Of a DNA stretch of 64,000 bases, positions 31,217 to 39,320 are shown in pieces. Numbering within the stretch: the first letter of the stretch is position 1; each line of letters begins with the position of its first letter. Where the stretch lies: positions 2,089,001 to 2,153,000 of the forward strand of contig NZ_CP100647.1 in NCBI RefSeq assembly GCF_024266585.1. The letters are read 5' to 3'. Source of the DNA: Xanthomonas sacchari (GTDB lineage: Bacteria; Pseudomonadota; Gammaproteobacteria; Xanthomonadales; Xanthomonadaceae). Made by a program: the position numbers and the translations under genes. The notes below the pieces were generated by a model. The model saw only the letters and a program-made list of their open reading frames with translations. It did not search any database and was not told the origin of the DNA.

Positions 31217-31321
31217 GGCCGCGCACTGCTGCGGTGGCGCTGGCACACCATGCCCTGGGCGGCAGGCGCTTTCGCTGTTGCTGCTTTCGATTCCCGCTTC
31301 TCCATTCCCGATTCCCCGCCG
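31173..31321. repeat. GGGAATCGGG inverted repeat overlapping the puuB start
   Basis: Left arm about 31173-31203 (GGGACTCGGGAATCGGGAAT sense on the plus strand) and right arm about 31289-31320 (TCCATTCCCGATTCCC). The left arm lies inside the first codons of puuB; the right arm abuts the stop codon of the puuA gene upstream. Confidence 0.75.
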
Positions 31322-32701
31322 TCAAACCGTGCGCAAATACCAGCGATAGTCCACATCGCTGACCTGCGCCTGGAAATCCAGCAGTTCGCGGCGCTTCTGC
31401 TGGCCGTAGATATGCCGGAAGCGCGCGCCGAAGGCGGTGGCGGCGAAGTCGCTGGCCAGGAAGCGGGCGATCGCGCCGCGCCAGTCCGGTTCGCGCGCGG
31501 GGTGCTGGGTATAGGCGTTGCCCTGGGTCGGCGGGCCCGGATCGAGGCCCTGCGCCAGGCCGTGTTCGATGCCGGCCAGGACCGCCGCGGCGACCAGGTA
31601 GGGATTGGCGTCGGCGCCGGCGATGCGGTGTTCGATGCGGGTGTTGGCCGGGTCGCTGTGCGGCACCCGCATCGCCACGGTGCGGTTGTTGAAGCCCCAG
31701 CTGTCGTTGAGCGGGACGAAGGCATTGGCGACGAAGCGCCGGTAGCTGTTGGCGTGCGGCGCGAACAACAGCAGGCAGTCCTCGGCGCTGCGCTGCAGCC
31801 CGCCGATGGCATGCCGCAAGGGCGCGGCCGGCCCCTGCGGGGTGCAGGCGAACAGGTTGTGGCCGGCGCCATCGAGCAGGCTCACGTGTAGGTGCAGGCC
31901 GCTACCGGACTGCGCGGCGAACGGCTTGGCCATGAAGCTGGCGAGCAGCCCCTGCTGCTGCGCGATCGCCTTGATCGCGCGCTTGAGCAGCACCGCGTCG
32001 TCGCAGGCGGCCAGCGCATCGGCGCGGTGCTTGAGGTTGATCTCGAACTGGCCGGGCGCGTATTCGGCGACCGCGGTGTCGGCCGGGATGCCCTGCGCGC
32101 GGCAGGCCTGCGCGACCGCGTCGGTGAAGCCGCGCTGGTCGTCCAGTTCCTGCATGTAGTAGACCTGGGTGCTGTCGTTGCGCCGCCCGCTGTGGGCTTG
32201 CAGCGGCGGCTGCGGGCGTCCGTTCGCATCGGCGTGCGGGTCGAACAGGTAGAACTCCAGCTCCACCGCGATCACCGGGGTCAGTCCGCGCGCCTGCAGG
32301 CGGGCCACTACCTGCGCCAGCACCTGGCGCGGAGCGAAGTCGAGTGCGCCGCCGGCGCCGTCCTGCATCGCCAGCAGCAGTTGCGCCGACGGTACCGGCG
32401 CCCATGGCACCGGCCGCAGGCTGCCGGGCACCGGGAAACACAGCCGGTCCTCGTCGCCGATGTCGTAGCCCAGTCCGGTTTCCTCGACGGTGTTGCCGGT
32501 GATGTCGGTGGCGATCAGCGACATCGGCAGGCACACCCCGTCGCGGTAGACCTTGTCCAGCGCGTCGCGGGCGATGCGCTTGCCGCGCAGTAGGCCGTTG
32601 CAGTCCGGCAGCAGCAGGTCGATCTGCTCGCAGCCGGCGATGCACTGCAGGGTCTGGGCATCCTCCGGGGGCAGCAGCGGAGCATCGTGCATGCGGGTCA
32701 T
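31322..32701 (-). CDS. puuA: Glutamine synthetase-like gamma-glutamylpolyamine synthetase (PuuA type)
   Basis: Class I glutamine synthetase homologue of 459 residues without the adenylylation tyrosine region of GlnA. Metal and substrate motifs are AVELEFYLF, GQFEINLKH, GSGLHLHVSL, NSYRRF, NNRTVAMRVP and RIEHRIAGADANPYL. The PuuA subgroup ligates glutamate to putrescine using ATP, the first step of the gamma-glutamyl pathway. The start at 32701 (MTRMHDAPLLPP) is preferred over an upstream in-frame ATG. It is followed by puuB and is divergent from puuD, with 267 bases of shared control region. A paralogue lies 1 kb away downstream of puuD. Confidence 0.9.
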   Translation of the reverse strand: MTRMHDAPLLPPEDAQTLQCIAGCEQIDLLLPDCNGLLRGKRIARDALDKVYRDGVCLPMSLIATDITGNTVEETGLGYDIGDEDRLCFPVPGSLRPVPWAPVPSAQLLLAMQDGAGGALDFAPRQVLAQVVARLQARGLTPVIAVELEFYLFDPHADANGRPQPPLQAHSGRRNDSTQVYYMQELDDQRGFTDAVAQACRAQGIPADTAVAEYAPGQFEINLKHRADALAACDDAVLLKRAIKAIAQQQGLLASFMAKPFAAQSGSGLHLHVSLLDGAGHNLFACTPQGPAAPLRHAIGGLQRSAEDCLLLFAPHANSYRRFVANAFVPLNDSWGFNNRTVAMRVPHSDPANTRIEHRIAGADANPYLVAAAVLAGIEHGLAQGLDPGPPTQGNAYTQHPAREPDWRGAIARFLASDFAATAFGARFRHIYGQQKRRELLDFQAQVSDVDYRWYLRTV

Positions 32702-32968
32702 CGCGGCGGACGGCGGGAATGCTTCGAGCTTAGCAGAGCGCCGTGGCGTCAAGAATACTCAACAGGCGCCGGGTACGATGCGCGGACGTGCGGTCGCGCT
32801 ATCGTGCGGCGGTGGCCCGGTTTTGCCGAGTGGCAGGCAGCAATTGCTGCGTTGCGCTGCTCAGGTCACGGCATCGCGCACTCGGTCTGTGCCGTGTTCC
32901 GCATTGCCTCGTGTTGTAAAAATAAAACGCCCGCGGTAACTTGCGACGACGCCACACGAGTTCTTCGC

Positions 32969-33724
32969 ATGGCCGTATCGCCCCTGGTCGGCGTGCCGAC
33001 CGACCGCAAGCTCATCGGCCATCATCCGTTCCTGGCCGCGGGCGAAAAGTATCTGCGCGCCGCCGTCGATGGCGCCGGGGTGACCCCGGTGCTGCTGCCG
33101 TCGCTGCAGCCGCCGGTCGATGCCCGCGCCTGGCTGACGCGGCTCGACGGCCTGTTGCTGACCGGTGCGGTCAGCAACATCGAGCCGCATCACTACAGCG
33201 ACGAGCCGAGCTGGCTCGGCAACCCGCACGACCCGGCGCGCGACGCCAACACGCTGGACCTGATTCCGCAGGCGATCTCGCTGGGCCTGCCGATCCTGGC
33301 GATCTGCCGCGGCTTCCAGGAAGTCAACGTCGCCCTCGGCGGTACCCTGCACCAGAAGGTGCACGCGCAGCCGGGGCTGTCCGATCACCGCGAGGATCCG
33401 CAGGCGACGCTTGAGGCGCAGTACGCACCGGCGCACGAGGTGACGCTCAGCGAAGGCGGCTGGCTGGAGGAGATCGCCGGCTGCGGGCGGGTGCGGGTCA
33501 ATTCGCTGCACGGCCAGGGCGTGGCCCGGCTCGGCGGCGACCTGATCGTCGAGGCGCTGGCACCGGACGGGCTGGTCGAGGCCTTCCGCGGCATCGGTCC
33601 CGGTTTCCTGCTCGGCGTGCAATGGCATCCGGAGTGGCGGGTGCTCGACGACCCGTTCTATCTCGGCATCTTCCAATCCTTCGGCGACGCCTGTCGCCAC
33701 TATGCGGCCACCCGCAGGCGCTGA
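32969..33724 (+). CDS. puuD: Gamma-glutamyl-gamma-aminobutyrate hydrolase
   Basis: Class I glutamine amidotransferase-like hydrolase (251 residues) that releases GABA from gamma-glutamyl-GABA. The nucleophile is Cys113 in ILAICRGFQEVNVALGG and the partner residues are His220 and Glu222 in GVQWHPEW. The N-terminus PLVGVPTDRK is typical of PuuD. It is divergent from puuA-puuB and followed after 5 bases by a second PuuA-like gene, so the two are probably co-transcribed. An AT-rich patch (GTTGTAAAAATAAAACG) at about 32915-32932 is the likely promoter zone. Confidence 0.92.
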   Translation: MAVSPLVGVPTDRKLIGHHPFLAAGEKYLRAAVDGAGVTPVLLPSLQPPVDARAWLTRLDGLLLTGAVSNIEPHHYSDEPSWLGNPHDPARDANTLDLIPQAISLGLPILAICRGFQEVNVALGGTLHQKVHAQPGLSDHREDPQATLEAQYAPAHEVTLSEGGWLEEIAGCGRVRVNSLHGQGVARLGGDLIVEALAPDGLVEAFRGIGPGFLLGVQWHPEWRVLDDPFYLGIFQSFGDACRHYAATRRR

Positions 33725-33729
33725 TTCCC

Positions 33730-35112
33730 ATGGCCAGTCGATCCCGATCGCGCAAGCACACGCCGGAACAGCAGGAAAGTTCGCTGCGGCGCTGGCTCAA
33801 GGAGCGCCACATCACCGAGGTCGAGTGCCTGGTGCCCGACATCACCGGCAATGCCCGCGGCAAGATCATCCCCGCCGCCAAGTTCTCGCACGACTACGGC
33901 ACGCGCCTGCCCGAAGGCATCTTCGCCACCACCGTCACCGGCGACTATCCGGACGACTATTACGACCTGACCTCGCCGTCGGATTCGGACATGCAGCTGC
34001 GCCCGGACCCGGATACGGTGCGGATGGTGCCGTGGGCCGCCGACCCTACCGCGCAGGTGATCCACGATTGCTACACCAAGGAAGGCCAGCCGCACGAACT
34101 GGCGCCGCGCAACGTGTTGCGCGGGGTGCTGGCGGCATATGCGGCGATCGGCTGCAAGCCGGTGGTGGCGCCGGAGCTGGAGTTCTTCCTGGTGCAGAAG
34201 AACACCGATCCGGATTTCCCGCTGCTGCCGCCGGCCGGCCGCTCGGGGCGGCCGGAGACGGCGCGGCAGTCGTATTCGATCGACGCGGTCAACGAGTTCG
34301 ATCCGATCCTGGACCTGATGTACGACTATTGCGATGCGATGGAACTGGACGTGGACACGTTGATCCACGAATCCGGCGCGGCGCAGCTGGAGGTCAACTT
34401 CACTCACGACGACGCGTTGTCGCGTGCGGACCAGGTGTTCCTGTTCAAGCGCACCATGCGCGAGGCGGCGCTGCGCCACGGCGTCTACGCCACGTTCCTG
34501 GCCAAGCCGATGGAGAACGAGCCGGGCAGTGCGATGCACATCCACCAGAGTCTGGTGGACAAGCACGGCAAGAACGTCTTCAGCGGCCGCCGTGCCGGCG
34601 AGTACAGCCGCACCTTCGCCCATTATCTGGCGGGCCTGCAGAAGTACGTGCCGATGGCGATGGCGTTCTTCGCGCCCAACGTCAATTCCTACCGCCGGCT
34701 GATGTTCGGCGAGGTGTCGCCGAGCAACGTGCTGTGGGGTTTCGACAACCGCACCTGCGGCCTGCGGGTGCCGATCGATACGATCGAGAACATGCGCGTG
34801 GAAAGCCGCTTTGCCGGTTCCGATGCCAATCCCTATCTGGCGATGGCGGCAACGCTGGCCTGCGGCCTGCTCGGGATCCGCGAGAAGCTCGAGCCGACCG
34901 AGCCGACCACGGGCAGTGGCAAGGAGATGGGCTATCAGTTGCCGCGCTCGCTGGGCGAGGCGCTGGACGAGCTGGAGCGCTGCGCGCCGTTGCAGGAGTT
35001 GTTGGGTCCGCGCTTCGTGCGGGCGTACATTTCGGTCAAGCGCAAGGAGTACGAGACGTTCTTCCGGGTGATCAGCTCGTGGGAGCGGGAGTTCCTGTTG
35101 TTGAACGTGTAG
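33730..35112 (+). CDS. Second glutamine synthetase-like gamma-glutamylpolyamine synthetase
   Basis: PuuA-type enzyme of 460 residues, only distantly similar to the one at 31322. Motifs: APELEFFLV, AQLEVNFTHDDAL, GSAMHIHQSL, NSYRRLMFG, DNRTCGLRVP, VESRFAGSDANPYLAMAATLACG. The GSAMHIHQS and EVNF forms resemble the Pseudomonas spuI/pauA subgroup, which ligates glutamate to different polyamines. It follows puuD by five bases and is the last gene before a 1-kb repeat region. Two paralogues in one cluster suggest different amine preferences (for example putrescine versus diaminopropane or spermidine); that is inference. Confidence 0.9.
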   Translation: MASRSRSRKHTPEQQESSLRRWLKERHITEVECLVPDITGNARGKIIPAAKFSHDYGTRLPEGIFATTVTGDYPDDYYDLTSPSDSDMQLRPDPDTVRMVPWAADPTAQVIHDCYTKEGQPHELAPRNVLRGVLAAYAAIGCKPVVAPELEFFLVQKNTDPDFPLLPPAGRSGRPETARQSYSIDAVNEFDPILDLMYDYCDAMELDVDTLIHESGAAQLEVNFTHDDALSRADQVFLFKRTMREAALRHGVYATFLAKPMENEPGSAMHIHQSLVDKHGKNVFSGRRAGEYSRTFAHYLAGLQKYVPMAMAFFAPNVNSYRRLMFGEVSPSNVLWGFDNRTCGLRVPIDTIENMRVESRFAGSDANPYLAMAATLACGLLGIREKLEPTEPTTGSGKEMGYQLPRSLGEALDELERCAPLQELLGPRFVRAYISVKRKEYETFFRVISSWEREFLLLNV

Positions 35113-35136
35113 GGGGCGGTTCGCGCTAGCCAGCCA

Positions 35137-36090
35137 GAACATCGAGGTTGCCGTTGCCGTTGCCGTTGCCGCTGCTGTTGCTGTTGCTGTTGCTCCTGAC
35201 GTTGCTCTTGCTCCGGACGTTGATGTTGCTTTTGCCTTACCGGGTTCCCTTCCGGAGCGGCGAACCAGGCGGGAAAAACCTGAAGGGCGGCGCACATGGA
35301 TGTGCGCCGTCCGCGGCAGGGGCAGGGCTCGCCGGAAAAAGGCGAAGCACTGCTTCGCCCCGGCGGGCGGGCTGGCGCCGCGAGGCGACTGCCCCGGACT
35401 TGGCTGCGGAGCAGCCAAGCCCCTTCCGCGGATCCCGTCTGGTTCGCGGACCCGGAGCGCGCAGCGCGGAGGGCGCGAAGGCAGGGCGCGCTTGACCAGC
35501 CTTCGGCTGTGGTAAAGCGCTTCTTTTGGTTACCTTTTCTTTGCGCGAGCAAAGAAAAGTAACTCGCCCGCAAGGGCGAAAGCCTTTAAAACTTTTGCTG
35601 TTGCTACTGCTGTTGATTGAAGTTTGCCTGTCGGACGAGAAGATCTGTAGGAGCGGCTTTAGCCGCGACAGGGACAGTGGACTCTCGCTGTCGCAGCTAA
35701 AGCCGCTCCTATGATCCAGCGGTCGCCGCCGCATCAGCTAGAGCAAGAGCAAAGCTTTCGCCTTGCGGCGAGTTACTTTTCTTTGCTTGTGCAAAGAAAA
35801 GTAACCAAAAGAAAGCACACCCTGCCTCGCGCCCTCCGCGCTAACGCGCTCCGGGTCCGCGTCCAGCCCGGGGATCCGCGGAAGGGGCATCCTGCCCCTG
35901 CCGCGGACGGCGCACATCCATGTGCGCCGCCCCTTCGGGGTTTTTCCCCGGGCTGGCCGCCGCTTCGGAAGGGAACCCGGTAAGTCAAAAGCAACAACAA
36001 CTGCAACAGCCGAAGCAATAGCAACAACAACAGCAACGGCAAGAACAACAGCAACAGAAACTGCAACAGAAACTGCAACTGTAACTGCAA
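35137..36090. repeat. Large imperfect inverted repeat with triplet-repeat ends
   Basis: Roughly 35150-35620 and 35741-36090 are imperfect reverse complements. From outside to inside each arm has: a TTGCTG/CAACAG-type simple repeat, a block containing CCGGGTTCCCTTCC, a block with GGCGCACATGGATGTGCGCC, and a block with the hairpin GTTACTTTTCTTTGC / GCAAAGAAAAGTAAC (perfect at 35770-35803). The left arm carries about 95 extra bases near 35330-35425. A separate GTAGGAGCGGC palindrome (35647-35711) occupies the centre. No conserved protein is encoded. It fills most of the 1-kb gap between the second puuA-like gene and the aminotransferase. Confidence 0.85.
35647..35711. repeat. Full copy of the Xanthomonas GTAGGAGCGGC palindrome
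   Basis: Left arm GTAGGAGCGGCTTTAGCCGC and right arm CAGCTAAAGCCGCTCCTA with a 25-base spacer, at the centre of the large inverted repeat. Confidence 0.85.
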
Positions 36091-36134
36091 AGCACGGCCG
36101 CGGCGGCGGCCTTGGTATCGACATTGGAGTGGAC

Positions 36135-37499
36135 ATGGACCGGATCGACACACGCGCCCTGCAGGACCTGGATGCCGCGCACCACCTGCACCCGTTCAAC
36201 GACAACGGCGCCCTGGCGCAGAAAGGCACCCGCATCCTCACCCGTGGCGACGGCGCCTACGTCTGGGACGCCGACGGCAACCAGTTGCTCGACGCCTTCG
36301 CCGGCCTGTGGTGCGTCAACGTCGGCTACGGGCGCAAGGAACTCGGCCAGGCCGCTGCGCGGCAGATGGAACAGCTCGCGTACTACAACAGCTTCTTCCA
36401 GTGCACCACCGAACCCACCATCCGCCTGGCCGCCAAGCTCGCCGAACTGACGCCCGGCGACCTCGACCATGCGTTCTTCACCAACTCCGGCTCCGAGGCC
36501 AATGACACCATCCTGCGCCTGGTGCGGCACTTCTGGGCGGTGCAGGACCAGCCGCAGAAGACCATCTTCATCGGCCGCCACGACGGCTACCACGGCACCA
36601 CCATGGCCGGCGCCAGCCTCGGCGGGATGAAGGGCATGCACCGCCAGGGCGGCTTGCCGATCCCGGACATCCACCACATCGATCCGCCATACCCGTTCGG
36701 CGACGGCGCCGACCTGGACCCCGAGGAATACGGCCTGCTGGCCGCGCGGCGGCTGGAGGACAAGATCCTGGAGCTGGGGCCGGAGCGGGTGGCCGCGTTC
36801 ATCGGCGAACCGATCATGGGCGCGATCGGCGTGTACATCCCGCCGCGCAGCTACTGGCCGGAGATCGAACGCATCTGCCGCCGCTACGACGTGCTGTTGG
36901 TCGCCGACGAGGTGATCTGCGGCTTCGGCCGCACCGGCGAATGGTTCGGGGCGCAGCATTTCGGCTTCCAGCCGGACGTGATGACCCTCGCCAAGGGCAT
37001 CACCTCCGGCTACATCCCGCTCGGCGCGGCGATGTTCGGCAAGCGCGTGGCCACCGTGCTGAAGGAGCAGGGCGGCGAGCTCGCCCACGGCGGCACCTAT
37101 TCCGGCCACCCGGTGTGCGCGGCGGTGGCGCTGGAAAACCTGCGCCTGCTGCAGGACGAGGGCATCGTCGCACGCGCGCGCAGCGAGATCGCGCCCTACC
37201 TGGCGCAGCGCTGGACCGAGCTGGGCGAGCACCGGCTGGTCGGCGAGGCGCGCATCGTCGGCATGATCGGCGCGCTCGAGTTGGTGCCGGACAAGCCGCG
37301 CCGGCACTACTTCCCCGAGCGCGGCAAGGTCGGCGCGCTGTGCCGCGACAACGCGCTGCGCCGCGGCCTGATCCTGCGCGCCACCAATGACGCGATGCTG
37401 CTGTCGCCGCCGCTGATCCTCAGCCGCGCCCAGGTCGACGAACTGTTCGACAAGGCCTGGTTGGCGCTGGAGGACACGGCGCAGGCGCTGGGCAAATAG
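36135..37499 (+). CDS. Class III aminotransferase, putrescine/polyamine:pyruvate type
   Basis: PLP enzyme of 454 residues. DAFAGLWCVNVGYGRKEL, FFTNSGSEANDTILRLVRHFW, VADEVICGFGRTGEWFG and the Schiff-base lysine near 287 (TLAKGITSGYIPLG) match the SpuC branch that transaminates putrescine with pyruvate. It would bypass the gamma-glutamyl route and feed 4-aminobutyraldehyde to the dehydrogenases nearby. The ATG at 36135 is chosen because the conserved start DRIDTRALQDLDAAHHLHPF follows. The frame stays open upstream through Thr/Ala-rich triplet repeats but that part has no family match. potF follows 91 bases downstream. Confidence 0.9.
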   Translation: MDRIDTRALQDLDAAHHLHPFNDNGALAQKGTRILTRGDGAYVWDADGNQLLDAFAGLWCVNVGYGRKELGQAAARQMEQLAYYNSFFQCTTEPTIRLAAKLAELTPGDLDHAFFTNSGSEANDTILRLVRHFWAVQDQPQKTIFIGRHDGYHGTTMAGASLGGMKGMHRQGGLPIPDIHHIDPPYPFGDGADLDPEEYGLLAARRLEDKILELGPERVAAFIGEPIMGAIGVYIPPRSYWPEIERICRRYDVLLVADEVICGFGRTGEWFGAQHFGFQPDVMTLAKGITSGYIPLGAAMFGKRVATVLKEQGGELAHGGTYSGHPVCAAVALENLRLLQDEGIVARARSEIAPYLAQRWTELGEHRLVGEARIVGMIGALELVPDKPRRHYFPERGKVGALCRDNALRRGLILRATNDAMLLSPPLILSRAQVDELFDKAWLALEDTAQALGK

Positions 37500-37590
37500 C
37501 CCGGCGCTGGGTAGTCTGGAGCCTCTCTCTTCCGGATCCGGCGCGCCGCGCGGATCCTTCCGACCCTACATGGACCTGCGGAGACCTGCC

Positions 37591-38712
37591 ATGACCCTGC
37601 GACTGCTCACCCTATCCCTGGCCACGGTGCTGCTCGCCGGTTGCGGCGGCTCCGGCAGCGACGCAGGCAAGTCGGGGCAGGAAGAGGCGAAGGTCCTCAA
37701 TGTGTACAACTATTCGGACTACATCGCCGAGAACACGATTCCCGAGTTCGAGAAGCAGACCGGCATCAAGGTCACCTATGACGTGTTCGACAGCGACGAG
37801 ATGGTGGAGACCAAGCTGCTGGCCGGTGGCAGCGGCTACGACGTGGTGGTGCCGACGCTGAACTTCTTCGGCCGGCAGATCCAGGCCGGTGTGTTCCTGC
37901 CGCTGGACAAGAGCAAGATCCCCAACCTGGCCAATCTCGATCCGCAGATCATGCAGCGCATCGCCCAGCAGGATCCGGGCAACAAGTACGGCGTGCCGTA
38001 CATGGTCGGCACCACCGGCATCGGCTACAACGTGGACAAGGTCAAGGCCGCGTTCGGCAGCACCGACATCGCCAACAGCTGGGACCTGGTGTTCAAGCCG
38101 GAGAACCTGGCCAAGCTCAAGGACTGCGGCGTGACCCTGCTGGATACGCCGTCGGACCTGATCCCGATCGCGCTGCACTACCTGGGCGAGGATCCGCACA
38201 GCACCGATCCGGCCAAGATCGAGCAGGCCGCGGCGCTGATCAAGCGCATCCGCCCGTACGTGCAGAACTTCCACTCCTCGCAGTACGTGACCTCGCTGGC
38301 CAACGGCAGCACCTGCCTGGCGGTGGGCTGGTCGGGCGACATCATCCAGGCGCGCGACCGCGCCGAGGAAGCCAAGAACGGCGTGCACGTGGCCTATTCG
38401 ATTCCCAAGGAGGGCGCGCCGCAGTGGTTCGACATGCTGGCCATCCCCAAGGACGCCAAGCATCCGGAGAACGCCTATGCGTTCATCAACTACCTGCTGA
38501 CGCCGAAGGTGGCCGCGGCCAATACCGACTTCATCCACTACGCCAACCCGGTGCCGAAGGCGACCCCGCTGGTGGACGCGGCGATCCGCAACGACCCCAC
38601 CATCTATCCGCCGCCGGAAGTGGCCGCGAAGATGTTCACCTATTCGATCAACCCGCCCGAAGTGGACAAGCTGTACACCCGCCTGTGGACGGAGATCAAG
38701 ACCGGCCGTTGA
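37591..38712 (+). CDS. potF: Polyamine ABC transporter substrate-binding lipoprotein
   Basis: Periplasmic spermidine/putrescine-binding protein of 373 residues. The N-terminus MTLRLLTLSLATVLLAGCGG is a lipoprotein signal with the lipid-carrying Cys18, an uncommon form for PotF. The mature protein begins VLNVYNYSDYIAENTIPEFEKQTGIKVTYD, the SBP_bac signature of the PotD/PotF group, and ends with VDKLYTRLWTEIKTGR. The transport components potG-potH-potI start 6.5 kb downstream beyond an IS element and an efflux operon, so this gene is now physically separated from its partners. Confidence 0.93.
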   Translation: MTLRLLTLSLATVLLAGCGGSGSDAGKSGQEEAKVLNVYNYSDYIAENTIPEFEKQTGIKVTYDVFDSDEMVETKLLAGGSGYDVVVPTLNFFGRQIQAGVFLPLDKSKIPNLANLDPQIMQRIAQQDPGNKYGVPYMVGTTGIGYNVDKVKAAFGSTDIANSWDLVFKPENLAKLKDCGVTLLDTPSDLIPIALHYLGEDPHSTDPAKIEQAAALIKRIRPYVQNFHSSQYVTSLANGSTCLAVGWSGDIIQARDRAEEAKNGVHVAYSIPKEGAPQWFDMLAIPKDAKHPENAYAFINYLLTPKVAAANTDFIHYANPVPKATPLVDAAIRNDPTIYPPPEVAAKMFTYSINPPEVDKLYTRLWTEIKTGR

Positions 38713-38810
38713 GCCGCTGGCGTTCGCGCTCCCGGGAGACGCCCTGGGGTTGACCGGGGCAGGCGGCACGCCGCGCTGGTCCCCGGCACGGCCAGGGCGA
38801 GCGCATGCGC

Positions 38811-38937
38811 CCGTTGTGGGAGGGACTTCAGTCCCGACTGCATGCTCCCGACGCACACGGCGTCTTTGCTTCGCGACGAAGGCCGCCGCTAACACGCCCT
38901 CCTGCCGCAGCTTGGCAAGCCACGTTGCCCGTAGGAG
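38811..38937 (+). repeat. First copy of a 130-bp direct repeat
   Basis: Begins CCGTTGTGGGAGGGACTTCA (with hairpin GGGACTTCAGTCCC) and runs to GTAGGAG. A second copy at 39184-39313 is nearly identical. The gap between them (38996-39183) holds no gene. Confidence 0.85.
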
Positions 38938-38995
38938 CGGCGTCAGCCGCGACAGCCTTCCCGGTAACGCCCGTCGCGGCTGAAGCCGCTCCTAC
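38931..38995. repeat. Full copy of the Xanthomonas GTAGGAGCGGC palindrome
   Basis: Left arm GTAGGAGCGGCGTCAGCCGC, right arm GCGGCTGAAGCCGCTCCTAC, 25-base spacer. It follows the first 130-bp direct repeat, and is the undisturbed counterpart of the copy split by the IS element. Confidence 0.88.
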
Positions 38996-39183
38996 AGGGG
39001 CAGCGTCCATTCGGCTTGATCGTGGCGAACTTGATCGTGGCGAAGGCATGTGATGGAAGCTGCCCTTAGGTCGCTCCCGCAACGCCCACCAGCGCGCGCG
39101 GGGCGCGCCGCCAAGCCGTCGCGGTTGTTATGCGACAGGGACAAAGCCCTCTCTCACCCACGTCGACCAGCCAAGCACTGCGT

Positions 39184-39313
39184 CCGTTGTGGGAGGGACT
39201 TCAGTCCCGACGGCATGCAGCCCGACGCACACGGCGTCTTCGCGCTTCGCGACGAAGGCCGCCGCTAGCGCGCCTTCCTGCCGCAGCTTGGCAAGCCGTG
39301 TTGCCCGTAGGAG
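39184..39313 (+). repeat. Second copy of the 130-bp direct repeat, ending at the IS insertion point
   Basis: Nearly identical to 38811-38937, ending GCCCGTAGGAG at 39313. The rest of its palindrome continues after the IS element at 40462 (CGGCTTCAGCCGCGACGG). Confidence 0.85.
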
Positions 39314-39320
39314 TCAACTG

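Noticed and set aside
35300-35600. Possible small proteins inside the large inverted repeat
   Set aside because: The mirror-image arm codes for unrelated products, and the sequence is explained by repeat blocks; no codon preference or family match.
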